Origin: Proteobacteria bacterium UBA1844
GTDB lineage: Bacteria; Pseudomonadota; Gammaproteobacteria; Steroidobacterales; Woeseiaceae
DNA: 12,229 nt
Direction: 5' to 3'
Assembly (NCBI GenBank): GCA_002338615.1
Contig: DDIS01000049.1
Location: forward strand, 8,468-20,696
Below the pieces are notes generated by a model. The model saw nothing but the letters and a program-made list of their open reading frames with translations, was not told the origin of the DNA and did no database searches. Shown here piece by piece: positions 1-7,126 of this stretch; within the stretch, counting starts at the first letter, position 1; each line of letters starts with the position of its first letter. Made by a program: the position numbers and the translations under genes.

Positions 1-888
1 GAGCAGCCAGTGGCGGTCGCTGACGATCAATTGCATTCGGCCGGAGAGTGCGAGTCCCGACAACGCCCGGTCAATGAGCTCTTTTTGCAGAATGCCGGTG
101 TAACCCGCCGCCTCCAGCATTGCCAGCACACCGGCGGCGTTGCTTACCTGGGTCGCACCCGGCAAGGCCGGCAAGGCGAGGTCCGTCAGGTGATGTGCGC
201 GCCCCTGCCAACTCCAGTTTGCGCCCGTACTCTGCCAGGAAAAATCCCGCCCGGCCTGCACGAGCTCAGCCCCGATCGCGGTGGCCATACGACCGATCGC
301 TAGTGGTGCGCTGGCGGCGCCAAACACGATGGGCTTGCCGCGGCGCATGATGCCGGCTTTTTCAACTGCGATCGTTTCCACGTCATTGCCGAGCCACGCG
401 CAATGATCAAGTGCGATATTGGTAATCAGGCCGGCAGCCGGTTCGAATGCATTCACCGCGTCGAGGCGGCCGCCCATGCCAACCTCGAGCACGGCTACAT
501 CGACTCCGCGCGTCGCAAATACCAGCATCGCGGCCAGTGTGCCGTACTCGAAATAGGTCAGAGGAGTAGCGCCGCGCACGGTTTCGATGCGCTCGAATGC
601 AGCCACGATCTCCTCGTCGGTCGCGGGCTGGCCAGCGACGGCGATCCGTTCATTGAACTCGATAACATGCGGCGATGAATACGCGCCGACCAGCATGCCG
701 CCCTCGGTCAACAGCGCCGCGGTCATGGCCACGGAAGATCCTTTCCCGTTGGTCCCTGCAATCGTGAGAACCGTTGCTGGCGGCGCCAACGCCAGTCTTT
801 CCCATACCGTGTGCACCCGCTCCAGGCCAAGCACGATTTCTGCTGGCGAGAATGTCTCGAGCCGGGCCAGCCAGTCAGCGAGATTCAT
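1..888 (-). CDS. folC: FolC, bifunctional folylpolyglutamate/dihydrofolate synthase (3' part outside window)
   Basis: FolC is a cytoplasmic ATP-dependent ligase of the Mur ligase superfamily. It joins dihydropteroate to glutamate to make dihydrofolate and then adds glutamates to folates. The frame is open for 296 codons with no stop and leaves the left edge; E. coli FolC is about 420 residues, so roughly the last 125 are missing. Visible motifs are the P-loop GTNGKGS (residues 45-51), YSSPH (70-74), TYFEYG (about 111-116), EVGMGGRLDA (about 135-144), the LDH motif (160-162) and EKAG (176-179). The frame ends in LSGRMQLI, matching the LPGRFQIV stretch before the C-terminal domain of E. coli FolC. 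The ATG at 888 has AGGA eight bases upstream. It follows accD after 32 bases, as in many gammaproteobacteria. I see no missing key residue in the part present. Confidence 0.95.
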   Translation of the reverse strand, partial: MNLADWLARLETFSPAEIVLGLERVHTVWERLALAPPATVLTIAGTNGKGSSVAMTAALLTEGGMLVGAYSSPHVIEFNERIAVAGQPATDEEIVAAFERIETVRGATPLTYFEYGTLAAMLVFATRGVDVAVLEVGMGGRLDAVNAFEPAAGLITNIALDHCAWLGNDVETIAVEKAGIMRRGKPIVFGAASAPLAIGRMATAIGAELVQAGRDFSWQSTGANWSWQGRAHHLTDLALPALPGATQVSNAAGVLAMLEAAGYTGILQKELIDRALSGLALSGRMQLIVSDRHWLL

Positions 889-891
889 GTG

Positions 892-919
892 TTGGGTCCT
901 GGCTGTATTGGGTCCTGGC
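892..919 (-). repeat. Tandem 12-bp direct repeat carrying the folC ribosome binding site
   Basis: On the plus strand, ttgggtcctggc occurs at 892-903 and again at 908-919, a 16-base period with a 4-base spacer. Both copies lie in the 32-base gap between the accD stop and the folC start. On the coding strand each copy carries the Shine-Dalgarno core AGGA. Only the copy next to folC is correctly spaced (8 bases) from its ATG. It looks like a small local duplication. Confidence 0.7.
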
Positions 920-920
920 C

Positions 921-1787
921 CTATGCCGGACCCGGGCTCGGGCGATGCTCAAGCTTGGCTAGCAAGTCGGCAATTTGTGCGCGCATGTTGCGCCGGTCAA
1001 CGATCATGTCGATCGCGCCATGATCGAGCAGGAATTCGCTGCGTTGGAAGCCTTCGGGCAGGACTTCGCGCACGGTTTGCTCGATAACCCGCGGCCCGGC
1101 GAAGCCGATCAATGCATCCGGCTCTGCAATATTGATGTCGCCGAGCATCGCGAGGCTCGCGGACACGCCGCCCGTCGTAGGATCCGTGAGTACCGATATG
1201 TACGGCACGGCCGCGTCACCAAGGCGCGCCAAGGCTGCCGCGGTCTTGGCCATTTGCAGCAGGGAAAACAGCGCTTCCTGCATCCGCGCGCCGCCACTTG
1301 CCGCAAATGAGATCATCGGCTTGCGTTCTTCGGCCGCAATTTTCGCGGCGCGCGAGAACTTCTCCCCGACCACGGACCCCATCGAGCCGCCCATGAACGC
1401 AAATTCAAAGGCGCATGCCACTACGGCACGACCGAGCAATGTGCCCGTCACCGCGATCAGCGCGTCCTTTTCACCCGTCTGCTTTTGCGCCGCGACGATG
1501 CGATCGCGGTAGCGCTTGCTGTCACGAAAATTAAGCGGATCCTCCGGCTCAAGACCCGCGGCAATTTCCACCTGCGAATCCGGGTCGAGAAAATAATCGA
1601 GTCGCTCTCGCGCCCCGATACGCATGTGGTGGTCACATTTCGGACACACATACAGATTGCGCTCGAGCTCATTGCGGTACAGCTGTGCATCGCACTGCGT
1701 ACACTTGACCCACACACCTTCGGGCACCGATCGGGTGCGCTTCTCGGTATTGATGCGCGACGGCATTAATTTTTCGAACCAACTCAT
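921..1787 (-). CDS. accD: AccD, acetyl-CoA carboxylase carboxyltransferase subunit beta
   Basis: With AccA, AccD forms the carboxyltransferase that moves the carboxyl group from carboxybiotin on AccB to acetyl-CoA. This makes malonyl-CoA, the first step of fatty acid synthesis, in the cytoplasm. The 288-residue protein begins MSWFEKL, close to E. coli MSWIERI. It has the four-cysteine zinc ribbon (C29, C32, C48, C51) and a crotonase-fold carboxyltransferase domain with [36 protein letters not shown] and [15 protein letters not shown]. coli AccD is 304 residues; the difference is a shorter C-terminal tail. No Shine-Dalgarno sequence precedes the ATG; the leader instead has an AT-rich hairpin at 1796-1810. 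It lies between truA (93-base gap) and folC (32-base gap), with no trp gene between truA and accD. Confidence 0.97.
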   Translation of the reverse strand: MSWFEKLMPSRINTEKRTRSVPEGVWVKCTQCDAQLYRNELERNLYVCPKCDHHMRIGARERLDYFLDPDSQVEIAAGLEPEDPLNFRDSKRYRDRIVAAQKQTGEKDALIAVTGTLLGRAVVACAFEFAFMGGSMGSVVGEKFSRAAKIAAEERKPMISFAASGGARMQEALFSLLQMAKTAAALARLGDAAVPYISVLTDPTTGGVSASLAMLGDINIAEPDALIGFAGPRVIEQTVREVLPEGFQRSEFLLDHGAIDMIVDRRNMRAQIADLLAKLEHRPSPGPA

Positions 1788-1795
1788 CTTTCTAT

Positions 1796-1810
1796 GTTAT
1801 TTGGAATAAC
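1796..1810 (-). promoter_or_regulatory. AT-rich hairpin in the accD leader
   Basis: GTTATT and AATAAC form a perfect 6-bp inverted repeat around a 3-base loop. The repeat ends eight bases before the accD ATG, where a Shine-Dalgarno sequence would be expected. The bases between hairpin and start read ATAGAAAG on the mRNA and contain no clear AGGAG-type core. No U-tract follows, so it is not an intrinsic terminator. It may affect accD translation; E. coli carboxyltransferase is known to bind its own subunit mRNAs, but a link here is only a guess. Confidence 0.35.
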
Positions 1811-1880
1811 GAAACAAAGCCACCAGTCACTTACCCGATGCCGTCCGTGTGTGGCGATGAGCAAGGCGCGGACCGGATTG

Positions 1881-2648
1881 TTATGGGCGTGATGAGGATG
1901 GCAGGCCAAATTCCGCGGGATAGCCTACGCCGACCAGTGTCAGCCCGTGCGCCGGAGCGGCGATACCGGCCTGCTTGCGGTCGCGCCTGTCGAGAACTTC
2001 AGCAACCCAGGCTCCATCCCGCTCGCCGCGACCGACCGCGACCAGCGTGCCGGTGATGTTACGAACCATACGATGCAAGAACGCATTGGCCCGAATATCG
2101 ATGTTCAGCCTGTCGCCGTGCCGACTGACCGAGATCTCCCTGACGATGCGTTGCGGGCTCTTCGCCTGGCACAAGGCAGCCCGAAACGACGAAAAATCGT
2201 GGCTACCCACCAGGTGTTGCGCCGCCTCGTGCATGACTTTTTCATCCAGCGCCTGGCATACCCACCAGGCACGCTCACGCTCCAGCGCCGGGCGTACCAG
2301 TCGATTGAGGATGACGTACCGGTAGCGGCGCTCCGTCGCAGAGAAGCGCGCGTGAAACTCGTCACTTACCGGCCGTACCCAGGTGACGCTGATGTCATTC
2401 GGCAGATTGCTGTTGGCACCGAGCAGCCAGCCGCGCTCGATGCGCCGCCTGTCCGTGTCAAAATGTGCGACCTGGGCGCTGGCGTGCACGCCTGTGTCTG
2501 TGCGGCCCGCGCCATGGACAACGAGCGGCTCGTCAGCCACCTGGCTGAGTGCCTGTTCCACGCACTGCTGCACGCCGGTGCCGTTCTGTTGCCGCTGCCA
2601 GCCGTTGTAGGCCGTACCATCGTACTCAATGCCAATTGCAATACGCAT
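1881..2648 (-). CDS. truA: TruA, tRNA pseudouridine(38-40) synthase
   Basis: TruA converts uridines 38, 39 and 40 in the anticodon arm of many tRNAs to pseudouridine. The 255-residue protein starts MRIAIGIEYDGTAYNGWQRQ, the usual TruA N-terminus. It has the catalytic motif GRTDTGVHA with nucleophile D51 (E. coli D60). Further family stretches are ANSNLPNDISV, FHARFSATERRYRYVI, the SFRAALCQAKSP region, and ANAFLHRMVRNITGTLVAVGRG near the C-terminus. E. coli TruA is about 270 residues, so it is complete. It begins 26 bases after the fimV stop and has no strong Shine-Dalgarno sequence, so translational coupling to fimV is plausible. The fimV-truA neighbourhood is common in gammaproteobacteria. 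Confidence 0.97.
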   Translation of the reverse strand: MRIAIGIEYDGTAYNGWQRQQNGTGVQQCVEQALSQVADEPLVVHGAGRTDTGVHASAQVAHFDTDRRRIERGWLLGANSNLPNDISVTWVRPVSDEFHARFSATERRYRYVILNRLVRPALERERAWWVCQALDEKVMHEAAQHLVGSHDFSSFRAALCQAKSPQRIVREISVSRHGDRLNIDIRANAFLHRMVRNITGTLVAVGRGERDGAWVAEVLDRRDRKQAGIAAPAHGLTLVGVGYPAEFGLPSSSRP

Positions 2649-2674
2649 CAGGCAAGCTGGTGCTGATGCGCCGC

Positions 2675-5600
2675 TCAGGTCGGGAGCGTATCCAGTAAAT
2701 GCTGCGCCTGCTGACGCTGACCAGCGTCCCCTTCGTCCAGCACTTCTTCAAGAATACTGCGCGCACCGGCCGGGTCGCCCATGTCCACGTACGCGCGAGC
2801 GAGGTCGAGCTTGGTGCCGACTTCGGTCATCGTCCGCGCTTCGTGCAGGTCACTGGACATGTCGTCCGGCGACAAAGCCAGGGTATCGACCGTATTGTCC
2901 GATCTCATGCGCGGGCGTGGCTGCTCAACGGTCTTGTCATCGCGCGGCTGTTCGATCGTGTCGCCGATATCGGTTTGCTTCAGTGCAGCGGTCAGGTCGT
3001 CCAGATCGAGATCGACATCCGTGCTGGCGATGGCGGGAATCTCACCCGTGTCATCGCTGCTGGAGTCACGCGAGTAGGTTCCCGCTGGCAGTGCTTCCGT
3101 CGCTGCGTAGTCAAAATCACCGTCACTGAAGCTTTTCGCGAGCAAGGTGGCGTCATCGTCGGAAAGTGTTGATTCGTGTTTACCTGACTTCCTGACGACC
3201 TGGTCTTTGCCGAGTACCTGGGTACGACCGGTAGCCGCCAGCAGGTCCTCATCGCTATCGCCTGCCGTTTCGTCGGCCGGGTGAATCATCGGATTCTGCC
3301 CGGTCTCATCGTCGGCAAGACGCATGCCCGATGAGTCAAGCAAATCGTCATCCAGTTCCAGCGCATCCATCATGCCCGTCGCGCTGGTGTCGATTTGCGG
3401 CTGCCGACCCGTGGCACTGGTATCACTCAGCGCGTCGCGGGTGCCAGTCTCGTCCTCATCGAAGTCGTCGAGATCGTCGAGCGAAGCAAGTTCGGTTGCG
3501 TCGTTGTCGTCGAGATCATCCAGCGACGCCAGTTCCGTCGCAGCCAGACCGTCGAGGTCCAAATCAAGATCATCAAGGTCAATTTCCGCGGTCGCATCAT
3601 TCGAGAGTCCCGAGGTCCGGCCAAGCTTGTTCGCGAGCGACGGTAATTCGTTGGTACTGTCGAGCCCTGCGAACTGCTCTTCGATGGTCGGCGACTCCAC
3701 GGTTACATCCCGGCCCGGCATTTCCACGGTTGCCTCTGCTCGATTCCGCGCTGTATCGTCATCGCTGCCAGGCTCATCGTCGAACAGGAAATCGACGCCA
3801 TCATCACCGCTGCCATCGTCGGCACCGAGATCGATAACTTCGTCATGCGATTCTGAATCTGCGCCAAAGTCCATGTCGAGCGCACCGGTGCTCTGGCCGT
3901 CATCGTCCAGCGCAAGATCGATTGCACGCGTCACGCCGGTTACGCCCGCGCCCGCAAACAACGGGTAGTCGGCGGCGATTTGCTGGCCCATGATGACAAT
4001 CTTGTCCCACTCATCCGCGTTGCCACCGGATGCTTTCTGCAGTCGTTCGGCGGCGTCTATAAACGCATCCCGGTTGCCCCAGACGAAATAGATTTCGCAC
4101 AATTTGGTCAACAGGTCCTGGCGTTTCGGCTCGGCTTGCAATGCACCGTTGATCAGGTCCGCGGCCTGGTCGTAAAGACCGTAGGCCATGTGAAAATCGG
4201 CTTCTGCGATCGGATCGGACTGGTCGAGGTTTACCGCCGTGTCGCTGCTGAAGGTGTCTTCGAGTGACTCGAAGCGGCCGGTCTCGAGCGTCGAATCGTC
4301 GATATCCTCGTCGATATCCGGGGCCGGGGCTTCCAGGGTGTCCTCTTCCACAACTTTGGATCGGCGTCCCTGCTCGACCACCACCATCGACTCATCGTGT
4401 CGCCGGGGCGCCCGCAAGGATTCGGTTGCAGCCATGCTTTCAACCGGCTCATCGTCGCCACCCAGGCGTTCGCCCCAGACATCGGCGCTATCGTCACCAC
4501 CGCTGCGGCGCATGAACCAGACGAGGATGCCAATCGCCACCAGCAACGCAACGCCGATAATCATCACCCAGATATTCGTGAGCCAACCCAGCAGCTTGTC
4601 GACAAAGGACACGTTGCGGTCCCGGCTCGAAATGATGGTTGTCGAGTCGCGCTCATCCGCTGCGGGTTCTGCCTCGGCATCCTCCGCCGCAGCATCTGCG
4701 GCGGCAAGCTCGTCATAGTCCGGAAACAGTTCGCCATCGGCCGCTTCCGGTGCTTCAGTATCCGCATCCTCCTCGACAAACGGACCTTCGTCTGCCTGCG
4801 GCTCGTAAGCCTCGCCACGAATGTCCGCGAGCTCCTGGCGCAGGCTTGCAAGCTCGTTGTTGCGAATCTCGATCAGCGAACGCTGCTCCGGCACGTCGGC
4901 AGCCTCGAGGTCGGCGATGCGATCCTCGATCTCCTGCTCCCGCAGCGACGTATCGTCGCTGATCTCACCGTCCATACCGGTCTCGAGATCAGCGGGCTCT
5001 TCGTCCGGTGGTACCAGTGTCAGGCTTGGACGAGTTTCGGCCGGCGCTCTTTGCGTCGGGCCGGCCGCTGGGACCGTGCCGCCACTCCAGGCCGCGTTCT
5101 GTCGTTGTGCTTCAGCCAGGGCCATACCCCGGTCGATGCGATAGATTTCGTCCGCACTTGGAATCCTGAGACGAGCGCCAGCTCGCAGGATGTTGATATT
5201 GCCGCCAAATGCCTCGGGGTTGGCCTCATAAATCGCCAGCATGGTCTGGTTCATCGTGAGGCGGCTATCGGGCCGCACCGAGCTTGCGATGCCCCACAAG
5301 GTCTGGCCGCGGGCAACATTGTAGTCGCCGCCTGCATTTGCATCGTACGGTGTCGTATCACGCGGCGGCTGCGGTTTCGGGGCCACCTGGCTCGTTGCGG
5401 GTTCGCTCGCTGGTCCCTGCGTGCTCGCTGCGGGGACCCGGGTGGTAGCCGGGGCACGGCTCGGCGTACCGGGCGCCGGGGTGCGTTCAATATTCCCGCT
5501 ATCGGCCGCATTGCTGCGCGCAGGTGCCACTACCTGGGGACGCTGCTCTGTTGCGCCCGCCGGGGCGAAAGTGGGTGGATTCAGTAACACGGTGTATTCA

Positions 5601-5962
5601 CGCAGCAAGCGACCACTTGACCACGTCGCTTCCACGAGAAACGTCAGGAAAGGTTCGGTCATTGCGGCCTGGGTGCTGACCCGTACAAAGCTCTCGCCTG
5701 CGCGGGCCGAGCGCACGACTTCGAACTTCATTTCCTGCAAATAATAGGGCCGATCAAGACCGTAGCGGGTAAAGGTATCGGCGGATGCCAGCGCGACCTG
5801 AAGATTCTGCAATTCATCCTCAGAGGCGGATAACAATTCAATTTCTGCGCGTAAAGGTTCGTTCAGTGCAGACTCAAGGCGCACTTCGCCAAGGCCGATA
5901 GCCCACACCTCGCTTGACAGCAATAAGAGCGCAAGCGAAAAACGCGTAAGACATCGCAGCAT
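2675..5962 (-). CDS. fimV: FimV/HubP-family polar hub protein with LysM domain
   Basis: FimV proteins span the inner membrane, bind peptidoglycan through LysM, and organise the cell pole and type IV pilus or secretion machinery. The 1095-residue protein has these parts in order: signal peptide (1-21, ending VWA); FimV N-terminal domain (22 to about 130); Pro/Thr/Ala-rich linker (about 135-210); LysM domain (about 214-270); predicted coiled coil (about 340-385); acidic stretch; one transmembrane helix (about 457-484) followed by RR; cytoplasmic TPR-like helices (about 585-645); a long Asp/Glu-rich region with short repeats (about 675-1000); and the conserved C-terminal FimV/TPR motif (about 1049-1090, TKLDLARAYVDMGDPAGARSIL). 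The ATG at 5962 is chosen because GGAG lies six bases before it. The frame can be opened four codons further by a TTG at 5974, but that codon overlaps the GGAG. asd lies upstream and truA downstream. Which pilus or polar system it serves cannot be seen here. Confidence 0.93.
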   Translation of the reverse strand: MLRCLTRFSLALLLLSSEVWAIGLGEVRLESALNEPLRAEIELLSASEDELQNLQVALASADTFTRYGLDRPYYLQEMKFEVVRSARAGESFVRVSTQAAMTEPFLTFLVEATWSSGRLLREYTVLLNPPTFAPAGATEQRPQVVAPARSNAADSGNIERTPAPGTPSRAPATTRVPAASTQGPASEPATSQVAPKPQPPRDTTPYDANAGGDYNVARGQTLWGIASSVRPDSRLTMNQTMLAIYEANPEAFGGNINILRAGARLRIPSADEIYRIDRGMALAEAQRQNAAWSGGTVPAAGPTQRAPAETRPSLTLVPPDEEPADLETGMDGEISDDTSLREQEIEDRIADLEAADVPEQRSLIEIRNNELASLRQELADIRGEAYEPQADEGPFVEEDADTEAPEAADGELFPDYDELAAADAAAEDAEAEPAADERDSTTIISSRDRNVSFVDKLLGWLTNIWVMIIGVALLVAIGILVWFMRRSGGDDSADVWGERLGGDDEPVESMAATESLRAPRRHDESMVVVEQGRRSKVVEEDTLEAPAPDIDEDIDDSTLETGRFESLEDTFSSDTAVNLDQSDPIAEADFHMAYGLYDQAADLINGALQAEPKRQDLLTKLCEIYFVWGNRDAFIDAAERLQKASGGNADEWDKIVIMGQQIAADYPLFAGAGVTGVTRAIDLALDDDGQSTGALDMDFGADSESHDEVIDLGADDGSGDDGVDFLFDDEPGSDDDTARNRAEATVEMPGRDVTVESPTIEEQFAGLDSTNELPSLANKLGRTSGLSNDATAEIDLDDLDLDLDGLAATELASLDDLDDNDATELASLDDLDDFDEDETGTRDALSDTSATGRQPQIDTSATGMMDALELDDDLLDSSGMRLADDETGQNPMIHPADETAGDSDEDLLAATGRTQVLGKDQVVRKSGKHESTLSDDDATLLAKSFSDGDFDYAATEALPAGTYSRDSSSDDTGEIPAIASTDVDLDLDDLTAALKQTDIGDTIEQPRDDKTVEQPRPRMRSDNTVDTLALSPDDMSSDLHEARTMTEVGTKLDLARAYVDMGDPAGARSILEEVLDEGDAGQRQQAQHLLDTLPT
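3464..3541 (-). repeat. Duplicated 12-residue acidic unit inside fimV
   Basis: The residue string ATELASLDDLDD occurs twice, 14 residues apart, at residues 808-819 and 822-833 of the 1095-residue FimV. At the DNA level the copies are similar but differ at several third positions, so the duplication is not recent. Similar Leu/Asp-rich units (DLDDLDLDLD, DVDLDLDDL) occur nearby. Confidence 0.75.
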
Positions 5963-5968
5963 GTGTTT

Positions 5969-5972
5969 CTCC
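5969..5972 (-). promoter_or_regulatory. fimV ribosome binding site (decides the start)
   Basis: GGAG on the coding strand lies six bases before the ATG at 5962. It overlaps the third base of the TTG at 5974 that would otherwise extend the frame, so initiation at 5962 is strongly preferred. Confidence 0.75.
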
Positions 5973-6009
5973 AACTCCCCAAAGGCCCCGAACGAGATCG
6001 GACCGCAGA

Positions 6010-6027
6010 ACCACTTTCCATAGTGGT
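6010..6027. other. Small inverted repeat in the fimV leader
   Basis: ACCACT at 6010-6015 and AGTGGT at 6022-6027 form a perfect 6-bp stem with a 6-base loop. It lies in the 99-base asd-fimV gap, inside the leader predicted from the promoter at 6054-6082. No run of T follows on either strand, so it is not an intrinsic terminator. An operator or mRNA stem is possible. Confidence 0.3.
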
Positions 6028-6053
6028 CAAACAGCCGGTTCGGTTGCTTGTGG

Positions 6054-6082
6054 ACTATAACTTAAAGATAGTTTTTTGCCAA
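6054..6082 (-). promoter_or_regulatory. Candidate sigma70 promoter for fimV-truA-accD-folC
   Basis: On the minus strand TTGGCA (6082-6077) and TATAGT (6059-6054) are separated by exactly 17 bases. Each hexamer matches the sigma70 consensus at five of six positions. The -35 box lies in the last codons of asd and the -10 box just after the asd stop. Transcription would start near 6047, giving a leader of about 85 bases before the fimV ATG. Confidence 0.5.
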
Positions 6083-7084
6083 TATTTCAGCAATTTGGAC
6101 ACTATTTAGAGCCGCGCCCTTACGTATGTTATCTGACACCACCCAGAGATTTATTCCACGCGGATGTGAAATATCTTCCCGAACCCGGCCAACGAAAACT
6201 GCATCCTTGCCCGACGCATCAGTCACCGCCGTCGGATACTGACCATTCCTGACTCCGTCCAGCAAGGATACGCCGGGCGCATTTTGCAGCAATTTACAAA
6301 CTGATTCAGCTGATATCTTATCGCGGGTTTCGATGTTGATCGCTTCAGAATGACCATAAAACACGGGAATTCGCACGGCGGTCGCATTCACCCTGATGTC
6401 ATCGTCGCCAAAGATCTTGCGAGTTTCCCAAAGCATTTTCATTTCTTCTTTGGTGTAACGGTTGTCCTGAAACACGTCGATGTGCGGTACGGCGTTGAAA
6501 GCGATCTGGCGCACATCCGCTGCCATATCCAGCGATCGGCCATTCAGCAACAATGACGTCTGACGCACCATCTCTTCGATCGCGCTCGCTCCTGCCCCCG
6601 ATACGGCCTGGTAGGTGGCAACGTTAATGCGCTCGATACCCACCGCGTCGTAAATGGGCTTGAGCGCGACCAGCATCTGGATCGTGGAACAATTCGGGTT
6701 TGCGATGATGCCGCGCGACTTGTACTGGCCGATCGCATCAGCATTGACCTCGGGCACGACCAGCGGAATATCATCGTCATAGCGGAAGTGGGAGGTGTTA
6801 TCGACCACCACACAGCCGGCCGCCGTCGCCTTCGGCACGAATTCGGCCGATACGGAACCACCCGCCGAAAACAGACCGAGCGCTACTCGCGAAAAATCGA
6901 AATTGGCCAGATCCTCCACTTTAAGGGTTCGCTTGCCAAACTCAACGTCCTTGCCCAGCGAACGTTCACTGGCCAGCGCGTAGATTTTGCCCACAGGGAA
7001 TTTTCGTTCGGCAAGTACGGACAGCATCGTGCTGCCAACGGCGCCAGTCGCGCCTACGACCGCTACATCAAGTTTTTCTTGCAT
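6062..7084 (-). CDS. asd: Asd, aspartate-semialdehyde dehydrogenase
   Basis: Asd reduces beta-aspartyl phosphate to aspartate semialdehyde with NADPH, the branch point to lysine/diaminopimelate, threonine and methionine. The 340-residue protein has the N-terminal nucleotide-binding loop VVGATGAVG (residues 9-17), the catalytic cysteine C132 in NPNCSTIQ, Q159 in TYQAVSGAG, and R238 and H245 in RIPVFYGHSEA. Keeping the cysteine and the histidine argues for an active enzyme, not a USG-type paralogue. Its length fits the shorter (about 340-residue) Asd class and not the roughly 370-residue class typical of enteric bacteria and Pseudomonas. The ATG at 7084 has GAAGGAAG upstream, but at a long spacing. 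It follows aroC after 42 bases. Its 3' half is visibly more AT-rich than its neighbours (three sampled 60-base lines are 38-42% GC). Confidence 0.96.
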   Translation of the reverse strand: MQEKLDVAVVGATGAVGSTMLSVLAERKFPVGKIYALASERSLGKDVEFGKRTLKVEDLANFDFSRVALGLFSAGGSVSAEFVPKATAAGCVVVDNTSHFRYDDDIPLVVPEVNADAIGQYKSRGIIANPNCSTIQMLVALKPIYDAVGIERINVATYQAVSGAGASAIEEMVRQTSLLLNGRSLDMAADVRQIAFNAVPHIDVFQDNRYTKEEMKMLWETRKIFGDDDIRVNATAVRIPVFYGHSEAINIETRDKISAESVCKLLQNAPGVSLLDGVRNGQYPTAVTDASGKDAVFVGRVREDISHPRGINLWVVSDNIRKGAALNSVQIAEILAKNYL

Positions 7085-7126
7085 GGGTCCAGCAGCTTCC
7101 TTCGTGTTCTAAGGTGATGAGTGAAT

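Noticed and set aside
1947..2666. 239-codon open frame on the plus strand over truA
   Set aside because: Antisense shadow; truA on the other strand has its full set of motifs.
3324..3968. Ser/Arg-rich open frame on the plus strand opposite fimV
   Set aside because: It is the antisense reading of the Asp/Leu-rich fimV tail; its low-complexity composition follows from that, and there is no ribosome binding site or recognisable domain.
4397..5587. 396-codon open frame on the plus strand opposite fimV
   Set aside because: Long only because GC-rich antisense frames have few stops. The protein has no recognisable family, while the opposite strand encodes LysM, a membrane helix and the FimV domains.
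6010..6027. Intrinsic terminator between asd and fimV
   Set aside because: The stem is only 6 bp and no T-run follows on either strand.
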